This document shows positions 16,233 to 24,164 of a stretch of DNA of 64,000 nt, piece by piece; positions within the stretch are counted from its first letter, which is position 1, and every line of letters starts with the position of its first letter. The stretch is from Paenibacillus glycinis (GTDB taxonomy: Bacteria > Bacillota > Bacilli > Paenibacillales > Paenibacillaceae). The translations under genes and the position numbers were made by a program. Location of the stretch: positions 186,001-250,000 of the forward strand of contig NZ_JAAAMV010000003.1 in assembly GCF_009909185.1 (NCBI RefSeq), written 5' to 3'. Under the pieces are notes generated by a model that was given only the letters and a program-made list of their open reading frames with translations, did no database searches and was not told the DNA's origin.

Positions 16233-16865
16233 TCAAGCGGATTGGACCAACCATCGCATCAATTCGTCGGGCGGCTGCAGTCCGGACAAGCTGACCTTGC
16301 CGTTGATGACGTAGTACGGAACGCCCCGGATTCCCAGCTGTTCGGCATCGCGCTGTCCCGCTTCCACCTTGTCCATGCCTTCGCCTTGCGTCAACCGCAC
16401 TTTCAGCTCGGACGCATCGGTACTCAGGACCTCGCCTCCGATCGCCGCCAGCACGTCCGCGTCGCCGATGTCGAGACCTTCTTCGAAATACGCCGCGTAG
16501 ATCCGCTGAATCAAGGGCGCCTGCAGCTGCTCCGGCGCGATCGCGATCAGCTGGTGGGACAATACGGTATTCGGCGTATACTTCACGCGTTCCATATGAT
16601 AAGTAAGGCCGTAGTTTTCCCCGTATTGATTATACTGCTTTTTCCTTGCCTCGAACTGTGCCGCGCCGCCCAACTTGCCGATCATGACCCGGCTGTAGTC
16701 TTCCCCTTCGGGCCGGATGCCGGGATTGATCTGAAAGGCATGCCAACGAATCGTCGCCTTCGCGTCCGGCGGCAGTTGTTCGACCGCTGCCAGCAAGCTC
16801 GTCGTGCCCATCCGGCACCATGGGCAGCTCGTGTCCATGTAGACGTCGACGGTCAAGTCCTTCAT
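16233..16865 (-). CDS. DsbA family oxidoreductase (FrnE-like)
   Basis: A 210-residue thioredoxin-fold protein without a signal peptide. The active site is CPWC (C14-C17) in 'VDVYMDTSCPWCRMG'. A helical insertion follows, then the cis-proline region 'LGIRGVPYYVINGKVSLSGLQPPDELM'. This is the cytoplasmic FrnE / 2-hydroxychromene-2-carboxylate isomerase-like branch, linked to thiol and oxidative stress in some bacteria. Its ATG overlaps the stop of the upstream flavin oxidoreductase by four bases (ATGA), showing co-translation. Confidence 0.9.
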   Translation of the reverse strand: MKDLTVDVYMDTSCPWCRMGTTSLLAAVEQLPPDAKATIRWHAFQINPGIRPEGEDYSRVMIGKLGGAAQFEARKKQYNQYGENYGLTYHMERVKYTPNTVLSHQLIAIAPEQLQAPLIQRIYAAYFEEGLDIGDADVLAAIGGEVLSTDASELKVRLTQGEGMDKVEAGQRDAEQLGIRGVPYYVINGKVSLSGLQPPDELMRWLVQSA

Positions 16866-17401
16866 TGCGCCGCGCCGACCGGTTGTACCGTCTTGAGGTA
16901 TTGCACGTAGTCGGCGCTGCTCTTCGCCAAACGTTCCGGCGTCACGTTAGAGGTATCGTTCAGCGCGAAGTGGGGCAAGTATTTGGCGCTGATGAAACGG
17001 GCAAGCGCTTGGATCGGGCGCAAAATCTCGTCCAGCGGTCCGTTCGATCCGCCGGCTTGATACGATTCTTCCGTGCCGTAAGTCGAGATCGCGACGCCGA
17101 TTTCTTTGCCCGTCGTTTTCGTGCCTTCCGGACCGTATGCCCAGCCGTACAACAGCACTTCATCGAACCATTTCTTGAGCAGCGGCGGCGTGCTGTACCA
17201 GAACAGCGGATATTGGAAAATAATCCGGTCATGCGCTTCGATCAAGCGCTGCTCCGCGGCAACGTCGATATTTTGGTCGGGATACGCCTTGTGCAGTTCA
17301 TGGACGGTGATATCGCCTTGCTCGCGCGCGGCTTTCGCCCATGCTTGATTCCAGTTGGATGCTTCGATGTTCGGGTGGGTAACGATGACGAGTGTTTTCA
17401 T
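16862..17401 (-). CDS. NAD(P)H-dependent flavin oxidoreductase (KefF/quinone reductase type)
   Basis: A 179-residue flavodoxin-like-fold protein. The start at 17401 (MKTLVIVTHPNIEASNWNQAW) is preferred because GGAG lies nine bases upstream; the longer start would include that site. Features are the FMN-binding loop 'THPNIEAS', 'DRIIFQYPLFWYSTPPLLKKWFDEVLLYGWAYG', and 'GKEIGVAISTYGTEESY'. Relatives (KefF, YwrO, MdaB) reduce quinones with two electrons using NAD(P)H. Overlap with the DsbA-like gene places it in the TetR-controlled cluster. Confidence 0.9.
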   Translation of the reverse strand: MKTLVIVTHPNIEASNWNQAWAKAAREQGDITVHELHKAYPDQNIDVAAEQRLIEAHDRIIFQYPLFWYSTPPLLKKWFDEVLLYGWAYGPEGTKTTGKEIGVAISTYGTEESYQAGGSNGPLDEILRPIQALARFISAKYLPHFALNDTSNVTPERLAKSSADYVQYLKTVQPVGAAQ

Positions 17402-17478
17402 TTTAATTTGCTCCATTCATAGTGGTTTTTTGTTTTTGATCTTGCGTTCGTTCGGTCGATTGGCTATGTGTCGTACTA

Positions 17479-17802
17479 TTATTGGCGCTGGAAAAACGGC
17501 GCGTTCTTCATGAAGACACTTTCCTGCTTGTCCACTAACGGTCCGTCCTGCTCCGAGACTCGTCTGACTTCGAGCCACTCGGGATCGGCGCGGAAACGCT
17601 CGTAGTTCAGGTTGCGGGCGTCCATATCGGCATGCTCGACGAGATAATAGAGACGGTTGCTCGCTTCGTCGGCGTCTATCCAGAATTGCGTCACTTTCAT
17701 GTCGTGCTTCGCGAATAGCTTGATCGTGTCGTCCCGGAACCGGTCGAGTATGGCCGGCATGCGGCCGGGAACGATATCGTACATCCTCAGTTCGTACAGC
17801 AT
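17479..17802 (-). CDS. NIPSNAP family protein
   Basis: A 107-residue protein from the ATG at 17802, supported by AAAAGGAGG nine bases upstream. It starts MLYELRMYDIVPGRMPAILDRF, the hallmark of NIPSNAP (ferredoxin-like dimeric alpha-beta barrel). 'WIDADEASNRLYYLVEHADMDARNLNYERFRADPEW' forms the second half. Function is unknown; such domains often ride with small-molecule oxidoreductases. It lies 28 bases after the SDR gene in the same direction. Confidence 0.87.
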   Translation of the reverse strand: MLYELRMYDIVPGRMPAILDRFRDDTIKLFAKHDMKVTQFWIDADEASNRLYYLVEHADMDARNLNYERFRADPEWLEVRRVSEQDGPLVDKQESVFMKNAPFFQRQ

Positions 17803-17830
17803 GAGCGTCAGCCTCCTTTTTAGTCGGGCC

Positions 17831-18574
17831 TTACCATTGGCCGGCGTTTTGGCCGCCGTCGACATGAACGACCTCGCCGGTCACGAATTGCGCCGACTCC
17901 AGGTACAAGACGGCGTCGACGATATCCTCGACCTCGCCCATTCGGCCCATCGGATGCAGCTTATCCAAATAATCATGCGTCTCGGCCGGATGCATCGGCG
18001 TCCTGATGACCCCTGGCGCGATCGCATTGACGCGAACCCCGGACTTCGCATATTCGATCGCCAGCGATTTCGTCGCCGTGCTTAATCCGCCTTTGGTCAG
18101 CGCGGCCATGACGGCCGGCAGGGAGGCAATCGGCTGCTCCGCGGTCCCGCTTGCCGTGATCGTCACGATATGGCCTTTGCCGGCCTTTAGCATTTCGGCC
18201 GCCGCATATTGCGTGACGTAGAAGAATCCCGCCATGTTGGTCGATACCACCGATGCAAAATCGGCCGTCGTGTATTCCGTGAACGGCTTCGAGACGAAAA
18301 TCCCGGCGTTATTGACCAACGTGTCGATGCGTCCGAAACGGGACAGCGCCTCTTCGATCAAACGCTCGCCGGTTTGCGGATTCGAGATATCGCCGGCAAC
18401 GGCGGCAACATGCTCGCCCGTCGGGTCGATTTCTCTTGCGGCCTCCGCCAACGCTTGCTCGCGCCGTCCGTTAATGACGACGTTCGCGCCTTGTTTCACG
18501 AACGCGATCGCGATCGCTTTTCCCATGCCGCTGCTGGCGCCCGTAACGACCGCTACTTTACCTTGCATCTTCAT
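17831..18574 (-). CDS. SDR family oxidoreductase, canonical Tyr replaced
   Basis: A 247-residue Rossmann-fold protein. NAD(P) motif TGASSGMG at residues 14-21, 'LVNNAGIF' in the middle and 'GVRVNAIAPGVIRTPMHP' later. In the usual YxxxK position the sequence is 'AALTKGG': the Lys is present but the Tyr position is Ala. 'HPMGRMGEVEDIVDAVLYLESAQFVTGEVVHVDGGQNAG' completes the C-terminus. I recall this variant as a recognised SDR subgroup. It is the first gene of the redox cluster, with an operator (18597-18616) just upstream and a clear RBS (AAAAGGAG). Confidence 0.88.
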   Translation of the reverse strand: MKMQGKVAVVTGASSGMGKAIAIAFVKQGANVVINGRREQALAEAAREIDPTGEHVAAVAGDISNPQTGERLIEEALSRFGRIDTLVNNAGIFVSKPFTEYTTADFASVVSTNMAGFFYVTQYAAAEMLKAGKGHIVTITASGTAEQPIASLPAVMAALTKGGLSTATKSLAIEYAKSGVRVNAIAPGVIRTPMHPAETHDYLDKLHPMGRMGEVEDIVDAVLYLESAQFVTGEVVHVDGGQNAGQW

Positions 18575-18596
18575 TTTTCTCGATCTCCTTTTTATT

Positions 18597-18616
18597 TCTA
18601 CCTATTAAAAGGTAGA
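18597..18616. promoter_or_regulatory. TetR-type operator in front of the redox cluster
   Basis: TCTACCT - ATTAAA - AGGTAGA, a perfect 7-bp inverted repeat immediately upstream of the SDR gene. A near-identical element sits in the promoter of the TetR gene at 19222-19237. Confidence 0.7.
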
Positions 18617-18627
18617 TTTTTGTTTTT

Positions 18628-18660
18628 AAAAAATATCCGCTTCTTAAGCCAAAGCGGATA
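18628..18660 (-). terminator. Terminator overlapping the TetR stop codon
   Basis: TATCCGCTT / AAGCGGATA stem with the TetR stop codon (18644-18646) in the loop, followed on the minus strand by TTTTTT. It separates the regulator from the SDR operon, so the latter needs its own promoter. Confidence 0.75.
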
Positions 18661-19213
18661 GCAATCCATCGGCAATCTTATTGAACCTGCTTATATCGCG
18701 AAAACTTCTTGCAAGCAGCTGCGCCCCTTGAAGCGAAGCCATGAACTGGTGGGCCTGAACTTCCGCCTCGCCTTGGAATCGCAGCTGCCCTTCGGCCCTT
18801 CCTTCTTCCAGCACGCGTTCCAGCCATGCCAGATTGGCCGAGAAGAACTGCGTAACCCCGTCGCGCACCTTGCCCGATAACGAGGCGAGATCGGTAGAGA
18901 GCATCACGCTCAAGCACGTGCAGTACACTTGAACGGGACCTTCGTAAAGCAAAATGAACTTGCGCAGTTTGTCCAGATTGTTCTGCGTCTCGGCATCGAT
19001 GCGAGCGGCCGAAGCGAGGAAATTGCTGTAGTACCGCATGATCAGCGCTTCTCCCAAATCCTCCTTATTCGGGAAATAGTAATGAATACTGGCGGTACGT
19101 ATTCCTACCTTCTCCGCGATATGCGCATAGCTGAAACCGTTGAACCCGAATTCCTGGACAATCGCTTGGGCAGTGTCCAATATCAGCTCTGCTGTGTTGT
19201 TGTTTTTGTTCAT
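18644..19213 (-). CDS. TetR/AcrR family repressor of the redox cluster
   Basis: A 189-residue TetR-type protein. The N-terminal HTH is 'LILDTAQAIVQEFGFNGFSYAHIAEKVGIRTASIHYYFPNKEDLGEALI'. The ligand-binding C-terminus shows no more than helices, including 'VYCTCLSVMLSTDLASLSGKVRDGV'. Its promoter carries an operator between -35 and -10, and the same element precedes the SDR gene, so it probably represses both itself and the cluster from SDR to nitronate monooxygenase. The inducer is unknown, perhaps a quinone or other electrophile. Confidence 0.9.
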   Translation of the reverse strand: MNKNNNTAELILDTAQAIVQEFGFNGFSYAHIAEKVGIRTASIHYYFPNKEDLGEALIMRYYSNFLASAARIDAETQNNLDKLRKFILLYEGPVQVYCTCLSVMLSTDLASLSGKVRDGVTQFFSANLAWLERVLEEGRAEGQLRFQGEAEVQAHQFMASLQGAQLLARSFRDISRFNKIADGLLSALA

Positions 19214-19219
19214 GTACGT

Positions 19220-19248
19220 ATTCTACCTTTTAGTAGATAGTCTGTCAA
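19220..19248 (-). promoter_or_regulatory. TetR promoter with internal operator
   Basis: On the minus strand TTGACA, 17 bases, TAGAAT. The element TCTACCTTTTAGTAGA (19222-19237) fills the spacer and part of the -10 box and matches the operator at 18597-18616. Confidence 0.75.
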
Positions 19249-19330
19249 CTTCCATTATTATGCGTATAATCGTCCGGCGTTCCGTCAATACTTGAGACAC
19301 TTCTGCGTTATAAAGGAGCGCTGCGCGTAG

Positions 19331-20434
19331 ATGGAGACATCCGAGAAAATCACCGGATCCCAGTTAGGTTTTTTGCTGTTTACGTTCGTCGTGTCCACGA
19401 ACATGCTGACCGTGCCCGGAATCATGGCGATGTTCGGCAAGCAGGATGCTTGGATGGCGATCGTGCCTTCCGCGCTTACCGGACTGATCAGCATATGGGT
19501 GATGACCGCGCTCGCCAATCGTTATCCGGGCATGACGATCATTCAATACAGCTCGAAAATCGTCGGAAATTGGCTTGGGCCGCTGATTGCGCTTAATTAT
19601 CTGTATTACTGGTTCGTATCGATCGCAACGATTACCATGCAGCATACCGGGTTTATCAGCACGCTTCTGCTGCCGCGAACTCCCTCCATCGTAGCCAGCC
19701 TGTCGTTCCTGATCTTATGCGGGCTGGCCGTAATCGCGGGAATCGAAGTCATCGCGAGGTGCAATGAGTTCATTAGTATACTCATTCTCGTTTTTTTGAT
19801 TCCGCTCTTGATTTTGACGGCCGGAGAAGCAAACCCCGCCGCGATCAAGCCCGTTTTGGGAAACGGCCTGCTGCCCGTATTGCAAAGCACGGTCAGCCCG
19901 GCGGGCGGATTCATGAATCAGCTCTTCATCCTCGGATGGCTGCTTCCTTATTTGAACCAACCGAAGAAAGCCCGCAAGGTATCGGTAATCGCGCTTGCAG
20001 GCATTGCCGTTTTGATTTCCTTCATCGTTATGCTCACGATCATGGTCCTCGGTCCGTTGACGGGCAAGCTGACCTATGCGTTCTTAAGCGTCATCCAATA
20101 TATCGGCATCGCCGGCTCCTTCGAACGTCTCGAGGCGCTCGCGGTTTCCATGTGGGTGATGGGGTGTTTCGTGAAGGTGGCGGTTTCGTTGTTTATTCTG
20201 TGCTTAAGCGTAAGCCAGCTATTCAAATTGCGCAACTATCGCCAATTCGTGTTCCCGATTACCTTGTTCTCCCTCATCGGATCGGTTTGGATTTTCAAAA
20301 ACGGCTCGGAGCTGCTGAATTACTTGGCCTTTACGTTTCCGCTCTTGGCCTTCTTCAATCAAAGCTTCCTGCCGCTGTCGCTTCTGGCGATCGACACGAT
20401 CAAGAGGAGGGTCGAGCACCTACGGCTTCAATAA
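19331..20434 (+). CDS. GerAB-type spore germination permease
   Basis: A 367-residue protein with about ten transmembrane helices, of the APC-related GerAB family. It starts 'ISGSQLGFLLF'-like (here 'ITGSQLGFLLFTFVVSTNMLTVPGIM'), the standard opening of the B subunit of germinant receptors. The B subunit binds the germinant in the spore inner membrane. Unusually it is alone on the plus strand, converging on the A and C subunit genes; its last 15 bases overlap the end of the small gene at 20420-20650. An AAAGGAG lies 12 bases before the ATG. Confidence 0.92.
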   Translation: METSEKITGSQLGFLLFTFVVSTNMLTVPGIMAMFGKQDAWMAIVPSALTGLISIWVMTALANRYPGMTIIQYSSKIVGNWLGPLIALNYLYYWFVSIATITMQHTGFISTLLLPRTPSIVASLSFLILCGLAVIAGIEVIARCNEFISILILVFLIPLLILTAGEANPAAIKPVLGNGLLPVLQSTVSPAGGFMNQLFILGWLLPYLNQPKKARKVSVIALAGIAVLISFIVMLTIMVLGPLTGKLTYAFLSVIQYIGIAGSFERLEALAVSMWVMGCFVKVAVSLFILCLSVSQLFKLRNYRQFVFPITLFSLIGSVWIFKNGSELLNYLAFTFPLLAFFNQSFLPLSLLAIDTIKRRVEHLRLQ

Positions 20435-20650
20435 GAATTTGCCCAGGGGTTCCAGCAGCAGCCTGGCAGGAGCGGTAAAGCTCGGCAGGTTGACCCGCGC
20501 GATGACGAGGGAACCGATCAAGCAGCATCCGACCATCAGCGCGCCGTATAAGGCCGCTTCTTTTTTTTGGCGCTCGAACAGCATGGCGCGCGTCCGAATG
20601 ACGGTCCATGCCGCCAGCACCAGGACATAGCCTCCGATTTGCACGATCAT
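20420..20650 (-). CDS. Small two-helix membrane protein after GerAC (candidate germinant-receptor D subunit)
   Basis: A 76-residue protein. Its ATG overlaps the stop of the GerAC gene by four bases (ATGA), strong evidence that it is translated. Two hydrophobic helices are visible, about residues 4-18 ('QIGGYVLVLAAWTVI') and 32-50 ('ALYGALMVGCCLIGSLVIA'), linked by a charged loop RTRAMLFERQKKE. Small D subunits of about this size with two helices have been described in Bacillus GerA-type operons and modulate germination; the match here is by size, topology and position only. Confidence 0.72.
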   Translation of the reverse strand: MIVQIGGYVLVLAAWTVIRTRAMLFERQKKEAALYGALMVGCCLIGSLVIARVNLPSFTAPARLLLEPLGKFLLKP

Positions 20651-21834
20651 TTCCTAATCTCCTTTTCGTTCAAATACAAAGGGGAACCTCCCATTCCGGC
20701 TCCGTTCAAGCTTAACTCCGCATCGACCGTAACGTCGACCCGGGGAAACACCGTATCCCATTGCCGCTTGAGCGATTTCCACTGTTTCGGCCGGTTGCGG
20801 TAAATTTCTTGACCGAGACCCAGGCTATCCGTTTTGCATTTCTTTTGGATTTTGAACAGCGCGTCCCGGACTTGCTTCTCGACCGAGGCCTCCAACGCCC
20901 GCTGCGCGAGCTCGAGATTTTTCGGCCGGCTGACGTCGAGCGGCGTGTTGTTCTCGATCAGGCTGCCTTGCCCCCGCAGTTTAATCTTCACCTTGACGTC
21001 GGTCCCATCAACAGCCAAGTCGATTTTGCGCTCCGCATGATAGACCATCATCCCGACCAGTCCGCCGCCCTCCGGCAAATAAGCGTCGACCCTGCCGCTC
21101 TTCATGCGGTCGGTCATCCACATGAACCCGTTGGTTTCCGGATTGTCCAAAACCCCGACGACCTTCAGCTCCTTCAGGATGGCCAATCCGGAGAGCTGAA
21201 ACAGGTTTTTTTTGCTGTGCTTCGCCTTCGTTCCCTGCAGATCGTCCACGGCCTCGATCACGCCCATGACCGGACTGATGCCGTCGCTCGAGGATGCGAT
21301 GAAGAAATCGCGCAAGGTCACCGCCAATTCGCTTTTCAGCATTTCCATTTCCTTGATTGCCTCGACGGGCACTTGTTCGAAGGGGTACTTCGTTTCGAGA
21401 ACTTCCCTTCCCTGTCCTCCCTTGACCATCATGATATAGGTTCTCAGTCGCTGGCGGGGATCGTGATTGAACACGTCGAGCAGATCGCCGATCCCGTGCT
21501 TGCCAAGAGATTCGCCGATGAAGATGACGCTGCGGTGCGAGGTGAACAACCGCCGGGAGCTTTTGTTCTGAATCTTGAGAAACGCTTCATTGGCATCCTT
21601 GCCCGTGGCGGACAAGACAAAAAACTTCCCTTGCTGGTTGCCCCCTCCGTTGCCGGGCCCGCCGAGGCCGGAGGTAGGAACGGCGATCTGGAGCGAAAGC
21701 AAATATTCGCCGTCGTCCGTCAAGTCGAACGCCGAACCCGAGATGAACGCCAGGTCGTTGATCTCCGTTCTGTCCCAACAGCCGCTTGTCAGCAATAGGG
21801 CGGACAGCAAGACGATGTGCAGGAATGCTTTCAT
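20647..21834 (-). CDS. GerAC-type germination lipoprotein (Ger(x)C family)
   Basis: A 395-residue lipoprotein. The ATG at 21834 (MKAFLHIVLLSALLLTSGCW) is chosen for the upstream GGAAGGA and because it gives a clean lipobox LTSGC. 'GCWDRTEINDLAFISGSAFD' is the classic opening of the family. The C-terminal 'KIQKKCKTDSLGLGQEIYRNRPKQWKSLKRQWDTVFP' is the usual end motif. It is the C subunit of a germinant receptor in the spore inner membrane. It follows GerAA by 38 bases and overlaps the small gene after it. Confidence 0.93.
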   Translation of the reverse strand: MKAFLHIVLLSALLLTSGCWDRTEINDLAFISGSAFDLTDDGEYLLSLQIAVPTSGLGGPGNGGGNQQGKFFVLSATGKDANEAFLKIQNKSSRRLFTSHRSVIFIGESLGKHGIGDLLDVFNHDPRQRLRTYIMMVKGGQGREVLETKYPFEQVPVEAIKEMEMLKSELAVTLRDFFIASSSDGISPVMGVIEAVDDLQGTKAKHSKKNLFQLSGLAILKELKVVGVLDNPETNGFMWMTDRMKSGRVDAYLPEGGGLVGMMVYHAERKIDLAVDGTDVKVKIKLRGQGSLIENNTPLDVSRPKNLELAQRALEASVEKQVRDALFKIQKKCKTDSLGLGQEIYRNRPKQWKSLKRQWDTVFPRVDVTVDAELSLNGAGMGGSPLYLNEKEIRK

Positions 21835-21872
21835 GCAGAGGTTCCTTCCTCGTTGTTCTCGGACGGCGGACG

Positions 21873-23483
21873 TCATGTCGTCGGACCCGGTTCCTGCCCT
21901 GCCGGTTCGCGAACCGGATCACGGGATGCCGTTGTCTGCGGCCGGCGGGTCTGCGCCCATACGGGTGCCCGTATGACGATATCCTTCAAATTCATCCCTT
22001 TAAACGGGCTCAGCGAATTAAAGTAGGGCACGCCGAACGAACGCAACGAACCCAGATGCAGCAGAATGCCGAGAAATCCGAGCACAATGCCGTACAGGCC
22101 GAGCATGCCGGCCAGGAACAGCATCGGGAAGCGGAGCAGCCGGATGCCGTTCGCGAAGCTGTAACGCGGAATCGTGAACGCCGCGATCCCGGTGATGGAT
22201 ACGATGATGACGACCGGGGCGGATATGATGCCCGCCTGCACGGCCGCCTGTCCGATGACCAAGGCTCCGACGATGCTGATCGCTTGGCCGATTTGCTTCG
22301 GCAGCCGTATGCCCGCTTCCCGCAAGGCCTCGAAAATGATCTCCATCAATAAGGCTTCGACCATCGCCGGGAAGGGAACGGCCTCGCGGGAGGAGGCGAT
22401 GCTCAGCACGAGATTCGTCGGGATCATCTCCTGATGGTAGGTCGTGACCGCCACGTAGAGCGGAGGCGCGAATATGGCGATGAAGACGAAGAGAAAGCGG
22501 ATCCAGCGGACGAACGTCGCGATGGGCCAACGGATATAATAATCCTCGCTCGCTTGAAGACCCGTCCAGAACGTCATCGGAACGACCAGCACGAAGGGCG
22601 TGTTATCGACCAGAATGGCGATTTTCCCTTCCAGGAGCTCCGCCGCGACCACGTCGGGCCGTTCCGTGCTGTGCACCTGCGGGAAAGGCGAGTACGGCAA
22701 GTCCTCGATGAACTCCTCGACGTAGCCGGAGTCGAGAATGCCGTCGATTTGAATTCGCGTGACCCTTTTCCGCACTTCCTCGACCAACGAATCGGATGCG
22801 ATGCCCGAGATATAGGCCATGACGACCTCGGTTTGCGACAGCTCCCCGATCGTGACGGATTCCGTTTTGAGCCGCAAGGTTTTGAGCCTGCCGCGCAGCA
22901 GGCCGATGTTGGTCGACAGGTTCTCGTTGAACCCGTCCCGCGGGCCGCGAATGACGGGCTCGGACGAGGGCTCTTCCAGGCTTCGCTGCTTCGTGCTTGC
23001 GGCTTTGACCGTTAACGCGTGGTTGTCCGCGCTCGTAAGGATGGCGGCATGGCCGGACAAGACATCGCGCACGATATCGGAAACTTCCGATCTCACTTTC
23101 GTCATGCCAAGGGAGATCATCCGGTCATCCAGCGCTTCCGCGCTCTCCGGGCTCCCGTCATCGGCGGCGATTGATTGGCGATCGCCCGCTTCCCCTGCTT
23201 CGGGCCGAGGATGCCCGGCCAGCAGCGGCTTCAAGATATGGTCGTCGATCGTCTTCTCGTCGACCAGCGTCATGAAATAGAAGACCAGCCAGCGGGCTTC
23301 TCCTGCCGCTTTCACCTCGCGAAATACGATATCGGCGTTGTTTTCGAACAGCTTTCTGAACATCGCTTCGTTTTGTTCCAAATCCGGCGCTAACTTGGCG
23401 TGGGCTATAACCTCGGCATGGTCGTCCGCCGAAATATCCGGATGCGCCGGTTTATTGCGCATCCATTTTCTGAACCGATTCAC
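21873..23483 (-). CDS. GerAA-type spore germination protein
   Basis: A 536-residue A subunit of a GerA-type germinant receptor. A soluble N-terminal region (about 1-300) is followed by five or so helices ('IRFLFVFIAIFAPPLYVAVTTYHQEMIPTNL', 'QAISIVGALVIGQAAVQAGIISAPVVIIVSITGIAAF'). 'GPRDGFNENLSTNIGLLRGRL' and 'DNTPFVLVVPMTFW' are family signatures. The GTG start at 23483 follows GGGGGG by eight bases. It heads the operon with GerAC and the 76-residue protein; the B subunit lies inverted at 19331-20434. Confidence 0.93.
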   Translation of the reverse strand: MNRFRKWMRNKPAHPDISADDHAEVIAHAKLAPDLEQNEAMFRKLFENNADIVFREVKAAGEARWLVFYFMTLVDEKTIDDHILKPLLAGHPRPEAGEAGDRQSIAADDGSPESAEALDDRMISLGMTKVRSEVSDIVRDVLSGHAAILTSADNHALTVKAASTKQRSLEEPSSEPVIRGPRDGFNENLSTNIGLLRGRLKTLRLKTESVTIGELSQTEVVMAYISGIASDSLVEEVRKRVTRIQIDGILDSGYVEEFIEDLPYSPFPQVHSTERPDVVAAELLEGKIAILVDNTPFVLVVPMTFWTGLQASEDYYIRWPIATFVRWIRFLFVFIAIFAPPLYVAVTTYHQEMIPTNLVLSIASSREAVPFPAMVEALLMEIIFEALREAGIRLPKQIGQAISIVGALVIGQAAVQAGIISAPVVIIVSITGIAAFTIPRYSFANGIRLLRFPMLFLAGMLGLYGIVLGFLGILLHLGSLRSFGVPYFNSLSPFKGMNLKDIVIRAPVWAQTRRPQTTASRDPVREPAGQEPGPTT

Positions 23484-23702
23484 CGACTAAGCCCCCCGAA
23501 AACACTGATGACTATATTTTCCCATGTATCGCAAGAACTATTCTCGCGTGCCGCGGGATGGATGGCGATGGATGGATAACGAGGGGCCGAAAGCGATGCG
23601 CGAATGACGGTGAACGGCTGCCTCGTCGGTTGCGGCCTTTACAACAGGAAAAAGGAGCCCCTTAGCCTGTGGCTTTCGGGACACCTTCGTCGCGCAACGA
23701 TA

Positions 23703-24164
23703 TTATGCGGCCTTCAACGCTTTCAGAATCGCGGAGACGACGCCTGCGTGATTCATGATATGCAGCACCGTGGAGACGATCAGCTCGCCGATCGTTTCCG
23801 CCTTGAGGAAGTTCGGCTTCACGGGTTGGTCCAGCTTGTCCTGCAAGGATTCGCGGATCAGATAACGCTGTTCTTTCAGCTGCTCGATCAAGAATTCCCA
23901 CGCGGGCGGTTCTTCCAGCCAATCCGCAGGCTTCGTGCCATAAGCGAATAGCGCCTGGTAGCTTTCCGGAAGCACCTTCGGCTGCCCCGAGAGGTCGAAG
24001 ACATGGAACTCGGTAACCGTCAGCACATGCCCGACATGCCAATGAATATGGTTATTGAAGCCTTGGGGGATTACGCGGCGCCGGTCCTCCGGGCATTGCT
24101 CGAACAATTCGATCAGTACGTTCAGACGGCTGTCCAAGATTTCAAAAATAAACTCGTTTCTCAT
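23703..24164 (-). CDS. DinB family protein
   Basis: A 153-residue four-helix-bundle protein of the DinB/YfiT superfamily. '[36 protein letters not shown]' contains the first histidine of the metal site, and '[21 protein letters not shown]' the others. The family includes metal-dependent thiol transferases (bacillithiol S-transferases) and proteins of unknown function. Its ATG overlaps the MsrAB stop by four bases, so the two are co-translated, which may hint at a thiol or oxidative stress role. Confidence 0.88.
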   Translation of the reverse strand: MRNEFIFEILDSRLNVLIELFEQCPEDRRRVIPQGFNNHIHWHVGHVLTVTEFHVFDLSGQPKVLPESYQALFAYGTKPADWLEEPPAWEFLIEQLKEQRYLIRESLQDKLDQPVKPNFLKAETIGELIVSTVLHIMNHAGVVSAILKALKAA

